Positions 47,741-59,043 of a stretch of 64,000 nt of DNA are shown here, in pieces; position 1 is the stretch's first letter; each line of letters starts with the position of its first letter. The stretch is from Ehretia macrophylla (Eukaryota > Streptophyta > Magnoliopsida > Boraginales > Ehretiaceae), in NCBI GenBank assembly GCA_037974665.1, contig CM075768.1:9097501-9161500 (forward strand). Direction: 5' to 3'. Under the pieces are notes generated by a model. It saw nothing but the letters and a program-made list of their open reading frames with translations, was not told the origin of the DNA and ran no database searches. A program made the translations under genes and the position numbers.

Positions 47741-48432
47741 TGTTAGAGATATGCCCTAATGCTACATATTTGAATGACATATATTTAAGCATTTTGACAT
47801 TAACTTGTACATTATGGCATCTATGTCTATATATGTGTGTTTTCATATTGATATAATTAGCACATTCATATTCTCCTTCTTTTATGTGTATGAATGAGTC
47901 CCTAGTATTTTCATTATAGGAATGTATTCTAAAAGCGTTTAGAATATGTTGGCGTATTTAATACTTAAAGTATTCATAGACCTTAGATTATTTGATCGGG
48001 ACTTCGATAATCTATTACGGACTATCATATGTGTTGTTACCTTTGATTAACATATGGATGTTAATGATAAAGGATGGTGAGCCACGTGCCATAATAGTAT
48101 AGGGATGCAATTAACAAACATATGGGTGACTATTAGTTGAATAGATCACTGAATGTGACGTGAATAACAAATTACATGACTTCAGATTAATAATTTGTTA
48201 TTCGTTGTGATTGTGCATGTAATCCTTAGACTTGAGACATTACGGCTGTCATCTATATTGGGGTTTGATTCTAGCGTTTGGACAATGATTGTTTCGAAAA
48301 ACGAGATAAGATGCGTTCTCTCGCAGTTTCATTCGTTCGGTATAGTGATTGATAGGTAGTAGTCAAGATAGGATCCATTAACCTCCAGCGTGAGGCGATG
48401 TCCTATGCGATCTAAATATACAAGATCCTTCA
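47741..48432 (+). mobile_element. Copia LTR (short form), plus orientation
   Basis: 692 bases, TGTTAGAGATATGCCC to AAGATCCTTCA, ending right before AGTGGTATCA. It is the left arm of a large palindrome with 48464-49168. Compared with the LTR at 56859-59043 it lacks a 1.49 kb middle segment. No interior of the same orientation is attached. Confidence 0.8.
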
Positions 48433-48463
48433 AGTGGTATCAAGTCCTTACTCTGATACCACT
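48433..48463. other. Back-to-back primer-binding sites at the palindrome centre
   Basis: Plus strand: TGGTATCA at 48435-48442; minus strand: TGGTATCAGAG starting at 48461. The minus-strand site continues as AAGGACTTGAT, like the true leader near 54310-54333, then turns into the inverted LTR end. So only the minus-strand site is a real copia PBS (initiator-tRNA type). The plus-strand one is created by the fold-back, at the overlap TTGAT. Confidence 0.75.
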
Positions 48464-49168
48464 TGAATGATCTTGTATATTTAGATCGCATAGGACATCG
48501 CCTCACGCTGGAAGTTAATGGATCCTATCTTGACCACTACCTGTTAATCACTATACCAAACGAATGAAACTGCGAGAGAACGCATCTTATCTCGATTGTC
48601 GAAACAATCATTGTCCAAATGCTAGAATCAAACCCGAATGTAGATGACAACCGTAATGTCTCAAGTCTAAGGATTACATGCACAATCACAACGAATAACA
48701 AATTATTAATCTGAAGTCATGTAATTTGTTATTCACATCACATTCAATGATCTATTCAACTAATAGTCACCCACATGTTTGTTAATCGCATCCCTATACT
48801 ATTATGGCACGTGGCTCACGATCCTTTATCATTAACATCCATATGTTAATCAAAGGTAACAACACATGTGATAGTCCGTAATAGATTATCGAAGTCCCGA
48901 TCAAATAATCTAAGGTCTATGAATACTTTAAGTATTTATCATATTAAGAAAATACGTCAACGTATTCTAAACGCTTTTAGAATACATTCCTATAATGAAA
49001 ATACTAGGGACTCATTCATACACATAAAAGAAGGAGAATATGAATGTGCTAATTATGTCAATATGAAAATACACACATATAGACATGGATGCCATAATAT
49101 ACAAGTTAATGTCAAAATGCTTAAATATATGTCATCCAAATATGTAGCATTAGGGCATATCTCTAACA
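48464..49168 (-). mobile_element. Copia 3' LTR (short form), minus orientation
   Basis: 705 bases. On the minus strand it starts TGTTAGAGATATGCCCTAAT at 49168, preceded by the PPT TGCAAGTGGGAGATTG, and ends AAGATCATTCA at 48464. It is near-identical (mid-90s percent by eye) to the reverse complement of 47741-48432. The LTR start and PPT are of the type seen in Angela/Tork-like Ty1/copia elements. Confidence 0.82.
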
Positions 49169-52100
49169 ATCTCCCACTTGCACTAATGCTATGTTACATA
49201 GTATTAGCACAACATACAATGGTATCGAATATCCATCTTCTCAAAACGAGGAACTAGCTGTGACAGATTCATAGCTACGGTTAGTGGGTCAGCTATATCG
49301 AGAGACGTGGCTGTTTTTGCAAAGACATATATCAATATGATAATTGGCTACAGATACAACGCATGAAGATAAAAATACTTTTCTAAATGTTTGGACATAC
49401 AGTGAGACCTGGGTTCTATAAGCTTGTGCAGTAGCTCCGTATTAGTCATAACACAAAAGCATCACAACTTAACGGTGGGAACCATAACCAACTCGTATAA
49501 TTTCCTCAATCCAAACAACTTCTTTCGTAATACTATATATCACAAAAGATATAAGTTATGTAATGGAATCTACATTTTGTTCAGAACCTTTCTAGCTTAC
49601 TAAGCTCCCACTACAAATAAACATGAACCCTAATATAGAAATTCTATTATAAGATTCAGATTAAGAATCTAAACTAGTAAATCCGTCATTACGGAATTTA
49701 ACTCCTCCATAAACTAAAATATATCTTTAGTGCTTCCCAAGTACTTAAGAATATACTTCAATTCTATCAACCATTCCCAAACCTAGATTGGATTGATATT
49801 TACTCGTGACACTTTATAGTTTACGCAATATCAAGTCTTGTACATAGTATAACAAATATAAAGTTACTATAACTTTGAATAAAAATTTGCTACGCAACTA
49901 GAGTTTCTTGAACACCTTCAAAAATACTCTTATGTACAATCTAAGGAATCTGCCGAGTAATCTATTTGTACTATCATTATAGCTACAAATTTACAAGATA
50001 TGAACGACAAGTTCTAAATGGAGAGCATTTAATATGACTAGACTATAATTAATATCACAACACACATATCATCAATTATGATATTAAAGTCATCATTATT
50101 GCAATCATAGAAAAGTGGATGCGTTCCCACTATTCTTCTATAATCACAAAGTTCATCCACATTCTAAATGAAATCAAACTCTTTAATCTCATTTGAAATG
50201 GGTGAAACATTTCCAAGGAATTCACTTAAAAATCCAGAAGTGGATTTATCAAGTATGCACATATTACTCATATCAATAGATCAGAATCATCAATATAGTA
50301 ATACAATGTGCTATAATGACTAGCATAATACAACGAGACTAAAGCACAATAATTGGTAAAAGGACTTCATCATAGCTAACACTTTGGCTTTGATGATATC
50401 TTTTAGAAACCAATATAGCTATAAAAGGTCATTACCCTTTTCTATTAACTTCAACCTTTATCTCGGAGATCAATATCCAGATTAAGCTAAAGTATGTGAA
50501 GTCTCATTATTATACTTTGCATTATATAGTTTCTTAGAATCGATATCAAATATATCGTTTCTTTGTAGATCGTAGGATCAACTAATTGATAATTATCTCA
50601 AATACACAAATAACGTTTGTGCTTCCAAAAAGGATATCCCTATATTCTTTTAAAGAATGAGGTACACTACTAGTTTTTCAAAGATCTTGTGTGATGACTC
50701 ATCTCGGACCTTATTGAATAGATTTATTACTTTGGTCTAGGTGATTTTATAGCTTTAAAGGATACATCCTCAATTTCTATTTTATTATAAAGTAACATCT
50801 TCTTGAACAAAACCTTTTCTTCAAGAAAGATTACAATATAATAGAAAAATTGATATTGATCATTAAATAGAAATTATATCCTACAAAACTAGGATATACT
50901 ATAAAATTACCTTTAACCAAAACTCCCACTAGTCATTTAAAAAACTTTTCAATAAAAGTAGGACAAACCAAAATTAACACATTTAATACTTTGGTTGACA
51001 TCCAACTTATATCAAATATAAAGTTCTAGCAATAGTAGGCAGTTACTATTCAATATAATATTAAATTCAGGAAAGCATGACCCACAAATAAATAGAATGA
51101 TTAGTCAAACTAATCAACAACTTTACTACGTCCAACAAAGCACGGTTTTTTTCACTAAGAAAACCCTATTTATTTGTGGTACACCAGGCATTATTAATTT
51201 CGATACTATATCAAAATTTTAGGATACTTAAATAAAATAATACTTAAGTATTTTCCCTTCATGATCTAATCATAAGGCACTAATACATTTTTCTATACGA
51301 GCCTATCCTCAAATAGCTCTAAATACATCAACATGTACTAATCCAAATAAGCTAGTAGTTTTTATGATTTATCAAACAAAGGATGACTTGATTACTTATC
51401 CTATAAATAAGATGTATAAGTTGATTAACTCAAGTTAATCATCATCTTATTTTTAGAAAAACCTAATCATGTAGAAACTACAATTAATTTGGATCATTTG
51501 AGTAATCTTAAAATTTGGTGAATTGTTATAACGGCTGTCAATATGTTTGCAATACATTCTTTCATCCATATCAAGATAATAAAGACTACACCATAATGCG
51601 CTTTTACAAGCTTTAGGAATATACATTTTATTCCTAATATCATTTAGGTATAAACCTTAAAATACAAAATATGTCCAGAAGGCAACCAAACAAATTGTCT
51701 TTAGCTAACGCAACAACCTTTGTTTTATTTGCTAATACTTAAAACATTCCACACTTCCAAAAGTGCACTACTGAGATTAAGATTCTATCCTCGAACACAT
51801 TCACTAATGTTTCACTAGAATCCATAAAGTAGTACCAATCACAATGAAAGAAGATTTATAATTCATAGTAGCTTTACAACCTTGACATTCAAGCTATAAA
51901 GATACTTTGGATTAAAACCTCTTTTAATGTCCGGTTTTAAGGCTATGAAAACATCATTTACACATGCCTATACAATCCTTAATATTCTTCTTAGATATGC
52001 TCCCACTGGCTAATAGAAATAATCTATTTTTGCCTTTCTTCTTTGCATTACCATTAACCAAAGAGGAAATACAAATATAAGAATGAATTCCATTTATATC

Positions 52101-54334
52101 TAATATCATGCATTAAATATGCTTACCACAAAATCATTTGCTAGTTTAGAATTATATTCTTTACATCTTGCATACCCTTATGCAAACTATGAAAGAATAC
52201 AAATCCTTAGCATATTTAATTTGTTTTACTTATCAACCATAAGTACTACAACCTTTTATTTTGATACATTATCAAGATGAAAAATTATGGGGCATATAAT
52301 TCTAAGACTTTATTAAGTTTCTAAGAACCATTCTTAGATGATAACATTGATCAAAAAGTTTGGTTCGGTTGAACGATATAAAGTCTAGTTAATTAAAAAT
52401 GACGGGTTCATTGTTGTAGCTATAAACGTATGCAGAAAATAAGATTGCTAGTTGGCATAAACTTGTTAAAACATTTAATTTGGCCTTTAATTAAATGATA
52501 CCTCCCTTTAATTTTATCGATTCACACACTTCCTAAATGAGATCATGAACCTAATTAAAGACTCATTAGTAGGTGACCATGGTTCTCTTTAATATGAATA
52601 CCCCTCAGCTTTGGTGCATTATTGGAATATACATACAAAGAGTTAGCAACGATTACTATCTATATCACTATATAGGATATGACCATTTTGCCCCTAAATC
52701 ACCGTAACCTCAGTTTTGGTGCATTATTGGAAACATGATCTAGTTAGATTACACCCACCGTCACAGTGTTGCGACAATTTGAATCCCGGACCTCATCTTT
52801 AGTGCGTTATTGGCCTCGTGATATTGGAACAACACAACATCACTATACTTGCTAGGTAAACATAATACTTTCATGGAACATGTATTCCTACCTTTGGGTT
52901 AGCCAAGACATACCAAATCGAGCAAATATAGCCTAGGATAGTGGAGGGCAACGATAAACACTTTTACCGCTTTACAGTCTAATATGTTTGCACGTAGGAA
53001 GATTTTGAATTTAATTAGGTCTCACTTTGCACATTAGTTCATTTATAAGCATACATCACATATAGGCAAATAAATAAACATACATGCAAAATCATACATT
53101 ATGGTGGATCATGGACTTGGACTATGAATTAAATCAAGACAAAAATAAAACCTAAATAAACACATCAACATGTCTTCTTTGGTCTTGTCTTCTTGAATTC
53201 TTCAAAGATCCAAAGCACCCTCAACTCCTTGAAAGTCTTCATTGCTCTTCTTGCAAACTTATTGTAGAAATTACATACATTATGTCTCACTACAAATTTC
53301 TCTCAATTGCAAGAAAATAAAAAGAGACTTATGTCTCAATTACATACTAATGAATTATATAATTAGTTACAACGCCATCTAATAAAATTACAACTAATTA
53401 ATCATTCATTAACCAAGTCCATGATCAAATTCACCATTTATCATCCAACATCATTATGTAAGATAAAACCCATAAAGTATAGATATGTATCATATACATA
53501 AACAATAAAGCTAAACAAGCAAGCTAACACAAACTAATGTATCCAATACATTAAATAAATAAAAGGCATGTTTGCAATAAGTTTCATATCTTGAGATTTT
53601 AGCATCTCATGTTAAACAACACAAAAGAACTAGATAAAATCAATTTTAAGTCCATATTTGTTCAATAAGGCCCAATGCAAATCCTTTGTTAATTTTATGG
53701 CCCAATTTGAGTTCCAAGGCTCATATTAATCTTCACTAAGAAAAACAATCTCATCTAATCTTATTAGACTAAAGCCCACTGATTTTTAAATCCATTGGAC
53801 TTAACCAAAGTTAAACCAATTAGTCATGGCTTTTAATTTATGACCCATCATAAATCTGCTGCACATATACCAAACTTTTTGACTCGTTTAGCCTACCTAC
53901 AGTTCTTCAAAAATTCTAAAATTTTGCAGAGACGTAGCTCTTCAAGGGTAGATGGTTTAAGAATCAAACGGAACTCAATTCAGAGTTAAATTGACTGAGT
54001 TATGCCCTTCGGAACATAACTGCACAAACTGTCCATCTTTACGCGAGAATCAGTGAACTTACTGATTTTGATTTTTTTGAAACCCTTAGCAACGAAATTA
54101 GGAGATGCATATTAGAGGATGAAATGTTCTACTATCTCTATAGCATAACATATCCCAAAATCAGCCAAATCTAATAACATTTACTATGCCAAAACAGTCA
54201 CGTAAAAACAGTGGACAGAAATATTTTCAAAAATGTTGAAACTCTTTCCTTGTTCTTTTGTGCTCAAGACTTTAGATACTTTAAGCAAACACATATCTAA
54301 TCACATGTACATCAAGTCCTTGCTCTGATACCAC
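49169..54334 (-). mobile_element. Copia interior, heavily decayed, minus orientation
   Basis: From the PPT (49169-49183) to the PBS (TGGTATCAGAGC, 54323-54334). There are no open frames, but relics follow copia order on the minus strand. A gag zinc-knuckle relic with KTGH and a stop directly after (51926-51952) is followed by a protease-side stretch. RT relics YDEVLLPI (50351-50382) and NVDELCDYRRIVG (50126-50163) lie about 1 kb from the 3' LTR. Every domain is broken by stops and shifts. The same lesions recur in the copy at 59044-64000. Any RNA would be non-coding. Confidence 0.75.
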
Positions 54335-55410
54335 TTGAAGGATTCCAAATGTTTGGACATACAGTGAGACCTGGGTTCCATAAGCTTGTGTTGTAGCTCC
54401 GTATTAGTCATAACACAAAAGCATCACAACTTAACGGTGGGAACCATAACCAACTCGTTTGGTTTCCTCGATCCAAACAACTTCTTTCGTAATATTACAT
54501 ATCACAAAAGACATGAGTTATGTAATGGAATCTACAGTTTGTTCAGAACCTTTCTAACTTACTGAGCTCCCACTACAAATAAACATGAACCCTAATATAA
54601 ACATTCTATTAAAAGATTCAGATTAAGAATCTGAACTAGTAAATCCGTCACTATGAAATTTACCTCCTCCATAAACTAAAATATATCTTTAGTGCTTCCA
54701 AGTACTTAAGAATATATTTCAATTCTATCAACCATTCCGAAACCTGGATTGGACTGATATTTACTCGTAACAATTTACAGTTTATGCAATATCAAGTCTT
54801 GTACATAGTATAACAAATATGAAGTTACTATAACTTTGAATACAAATTTGCTACGCAACTAGAGTTTCTTGAACACCTTCAAAAATACTCTTATGTACAA
54901 TCTCAGGAATATGTCGAGTAATCTATTTGTACTATCATTATAGCTACAAATTCACAAGATACGAACGACAAGTTCTAAATGGAAAGCATTTAATATGACT
55001 AGACTATAATTAATATCACAATAGATATATCATCAACTATGATATTGAAGTCATCATTATTGCAATCATAGAATAGTGGATGCGCTCCCACTATTCTTTT
55101 GCAATCACAAGGTTCATCTACATTTTAAATGAAATCTAACTCTTTAATCTCATTTGAAATGGGTGAAACATTTCCAAGGAATTCACTTAAAAATCCACAA
55201 GTGGATTTATCAAGTATGCACATATTACTCATATCAATAGATCAGAATCATTAATATAGTAATACAATGTGCTATAATGACTAGCATAATACAACGAGAC
55301 TAAAGCACATTAATTGGTAAAAGGATTTCATCATAGCTAACACTTTGGCTTTGATGATATCTTTAAGAAACCAATATAGCTATAAAAGGTCATTACCCTT
55401 TTCTATTAAC
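54335..55410 (-). mobile_element. Second, partial copia interior joined to a PBS without an LTR
   Basis: After the PBS only the last ~8 LTR bases remain (plus-strand TGAAGGAT, 54335-54342). The sequence then jumps to the equivalent of 49386 (AAATGTTTGGACATACAG) and follows 49386-50440 closely to 55410 (TTTTCTATTAAC). It stops there and element III resumes. This looks like a tandem LTR-interior-LTR-interior array that lost its middle LTR and its far end. TAA/TAG-rich, non-coding. Confidence 0.75.
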
Positions 55411-55661
55411 ATAAATAACTATGAACAACTATTAACACATAAATAACAAACTCATATAAAGCACATAAATCACTTAAGTATCAATCACATAAACAAATTA
55501 ATCACATAAGCACTAAATCACATAATCACTTAATGACTTAACCATATTAACACATAGTTCACTTTTCTTTTCACTTTATACATACTTGCATGCTTGGACC
55601 ACTACCCACATTCTGAGGATACCCCGGCTGACAGCTAAACATAAGCTCTGATACCACTAAA
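55411..55661 (-). other. Leader and PBS of element III
   Basis: Minus-strand PBS TGGTATCAGAGC at 55645-55656, five bases inside the LTR end, followed by the TTATGTGA-type leader repeats (55430-55570). This leader aligns with 23530-23720 of element II; its missing upstream end is at 47731-47740, left of the copia block. Confidence 0.75.
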
Positions 55662-56858
55662 TGTCATATCCCAACTCGACCCCTCCTACGATCAGTCAGG
55701 ACGCAACGGAATTTCGGCAGCATAACGACATTAATATGAACATCAGGGCTCTAAACCAACCTTTAAGAACAACATTCATCAACCTCCATAAATCACCAAC
55801 CAATTCCACAATCAAATTAACAACATACAACACAAACACTTCATACATTAAACATTCTTTCATCAACTCTTTCATAGTTACGCGCCTTCGTTCTAACATA
55901 ATACATAGGCTGTACATACATTTTCAAATAGATTATAAACCAATTTAGTAATCTAAACATGATCAAAAGAAAAACTACTAAACCATCATACATAAGTCTT
56001 TAAGTTAAAGTAAGTTTATAATATATCATAATACATCAACTACAAACAATCTCATGGCAAAGACTCCTGCACATAAGACTCATCCACGATAGGCACATTT
56101 TCCTCATCAAGAGGCACGTACCCGTAGTCAAGCTCAGTAACACCTGCATGCATGCAATAATTGAGAGTGAGCTTATATAAAACAAGCCCAGTGAGGATCC
56201 GATAGATCTCTAACAGTATTTACTATACTCCTTGGAAATCATCCTTTGAGCAGTAAACACACAATGAACATCAATAATCATTATAAATGCAACAATAGTA
56301 ATAACTGTAAACACACAATAAGGATACGATACATTTGCTGATGAAGCTCCATACACCAATTCCATGCTAAACAACTCCTCCAAACTCAATGACACAATCT
56401 TGAGGTACCATGACCTAGACCCACACCCCATGGCCTCTCCGCCTATGCAAGATAGGGAGTAGCTATGATAACTGTGCCCGTAGCCCGAGATGCCTCCCGA
56501 GGTGACACAACATTATCAAAGCTCACAACAATGAGACTCAACATAAATAAACCGAGAGATCAGCAACGAAAGTGCCCGATTCCCGTAATCAATAATCAAT
56601 CAATATTCCGAGAGATCAGCAACAAAAGTGCCCGATTCCCGTACTCAATAATCATCAATATTCCGAGAGATCAGCAACAAAAGTGCCCGATTCCCGTACT
56701 CAATAATCATCATTCAATTAACAATGTAACGCCCCGGATTAACTCCGAGCGCGCTACCCACAGTTTTGTAACAACAATCAATAATCAATTAATCCGTATT
56801 TTACCAATCAATTAAACAACATTTAACAATCAACAACTATATAATCAAAATAATTAAG
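55662..56858 (-). repeat. 5' LTR of element III, 3' portion
   Basis: Collinear with 42902-44150 of the left LTR, about mid-90s percent identical by eye. It contains three units of the 55-base tandem repeat (56552-56718). It is cut after TTAAG at 56858 by the copia LTR; the counterpart position in the left LTR reads AATTAAGTTAGATG, confirming an insertion point there. Confidence 0.82.
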
Positions 56859-59043
56859 TGAATGATCTTGTATATTTAGAGCTATAAACATCATCTAGCT
56901 AAGAATCGAGCGGAAGCGAAACATGACATTCAAAAATTTCTGGAATTCAAAGCATGATGTTCATATGAAACTCTAATCTTGATATCATGTGATTAACATA
57001 TGCAAAACATATATATAGCAAATATATATATTGACAAGAGATAGAAGAAGATGATACCTCTTGTAGACAACTTAAGGAAGCCACAAATCTGAAATTTTGC
57101 TCACTTGATTGAAAACACCACCCCTTGAAAGCACAAGGGCTCTAGTCTGTCCACCCGAGCAAAGAATGACTTCTCCATTTCCGTGGTTGTTTTGTGCTAG
57201 ATAACCATGGAAGATTTATGAGCTTGATTGTGAAGAAAAGAGCAAAACCATTTCCTTCTTCTTGCATCTAATATGGCTGCATTTTTTTCTTTATTTTACA
57301 GCCATGGAGGTTTTTCTCTTTCAAGAGTTGACGAAGATTTTTCTTCTTCTCTTTCTTGTTTTTATTTTTCTGAAATCAGCCATGGAGGCTTAGCTCATTT
57401 TTTTGTTTCATCCGTGTAGGAGCATGGAGAGAGAGAGAGGAAGACTACTCTTAGCTTATATGAAAACAAAAGATAAGCCTTGTCATCTTTTGTTTCTTTT
57501 CCCTACTTTCCTCATTGTTGTTCCCTCTTTTAAACAAAAGAGAAGACAACTTTCTCAAATCTTGGTTGTATTGTGTAGCTTTTGTTGAAAGATAAAATAT
57601 ACATCATATGTATATTGTGTAGTATTTTTTCACTAATGTAATAATATACATATATACATCATATGTATATTGTGTAGTATTCTTCTACTAAGACATTTAA
57701 ATATTCAACCTAATCACCATTAGTTAAAATTATGAAAATATCCTTTTTATATTTTCACATTCGCTCCAACACTTAATAATAATTGCATATTGGCCCCAAT
57801 AACTTTTAAAGGCCAATTACACCATTATTAACTCCTTAACAATTCAAGAGAAACAAAATACTATTGTTAACACTTTAACAATTCAAGAGAAAACTAATTG
57901 CAATTGTTAACACTTTAACAACTCAAGAAAAACTAAATCAAGCTCAATAGGAAAAATATTCGTCGTGCTCTATTGTGTGTGACTTTCTAGATTCACTACT
58001 ATATAGCACTGAAGAAACATTGAACACTTTCAATGTTAATCGAGCTATTCGATTTGTTTGGAGAATGTCTCCCGTCATTCTCAAAACACCCTCAGAGTTC
58101 TTGAGTGACGTTCTAGCTACCAACGTATCAAGACAGTTTATAAAGCAATAAAGTCTTATTCAAGTGAATCTATTTATGGTCGCCGATTATCGTGCAATCC
58201 AATCCTTCCATTAATTGTCCCGTCAAGCAAGAACCATGATTCGATTAAGTTCATAAACTCGATACCATGCATAGATCTAATTGGTGTAATGAGAGATGAC
58301 ACATGGAAAACCCTTTATCCATCATTCATACATTGGCCAAGGATTTCCTCATTAAACAACCAATCTTAGATCGCATAAGATATCGCCTCACGTCGGAGGT
58401 TAACGGATCCTCTCTTGACCATTACTTGTCAATCACTATACCAGACGAATGAAACTGCGAGAGGACGTATCTCATCTCGTTTGTCGAAACAATCATTGTC
58501 CAAACGCTAGAATCAAACCCCAATACATATGACAACCGTAATGTCTCAAGTCTAAGGATTATATGCACAATCGCAACGATTAACAAATTATTAATCCAAA
58601 GTCATGTAATTTGTTATTCACGTCACATTCAATGATCTATTCAACTAATAGTCATCCACATGTTTGTAAGTCGCATCGCTATGCTGTTATGGCACGTGGC
58701 TCACCATCCTTTATCATTAATATCTCTATATTAATCAAAGGTAACAACACATGTGATAGTCCGTAATTGATTATTAAAGTCCCGATCAAATAATCTAAGG
58801 ACTATGAACACTTCAAGTATTTATCATATTAAGGAAATATGCCAACATATTCTAAACGCTTTTAGAATACATTCCTCTAATGAAAATACTATAGACTCAT
58901 TCATACATCTAAAGAAGGAGAATATGAATGTTCTAATTATGCCAATATGTAAACGAACATATAAACACTAATGCTATAAGTAAATGTCAAACTGCCCTAA
59001 TATATGTCATCCAAATATGTAGCATTAGGGCATATCTCTAACA
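56859..59043 (-). mobile_element. Copia 3' LTR (long form), minus orientation
   Basis: 2185 bases. On the minus strand it runs from TGTTAGAGATATGCCC (59043) to AAGATCATTCA (56859). The outer parts match the short LTRs; the extra 56881-58365 is bordered by TTAGA on both sides. The extra part contains a possible TATA box (CTATATAG, 57999-58006), a duplicated ATACATCATATGTATATTGT (57599 and 57656) and three ~35-base repeats with TTAACAATTCAAGAGAAA (57830-57930). This is probably the full LTR with its promoter. The frame at 57403-57588 is not a gene. Inserted in element III at TTAAG; the second target-site copy is outside the window. Confidence 0.75.

Noticed and set aside
48433-48463. Possible tRNA gene at the palindrome centre
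   Set aside because: The tRNA-like similarity is limited to the primer-binding-site complement; no cloverleaf can be drawn.
50250-50300. A YIDD-like string on the minus strand suggesting an RT active site
   Set aside because: It lies in a different frame and order from the other RT relics (NVDELC, YDEV), so probably chance; RT was called from those relics instead.
57403-57588. 61-codon frame with a hydrophobic stretch
   Set aside because: Within the U3-like part of the copia long LTR, antisense to it; no support beyond being open.
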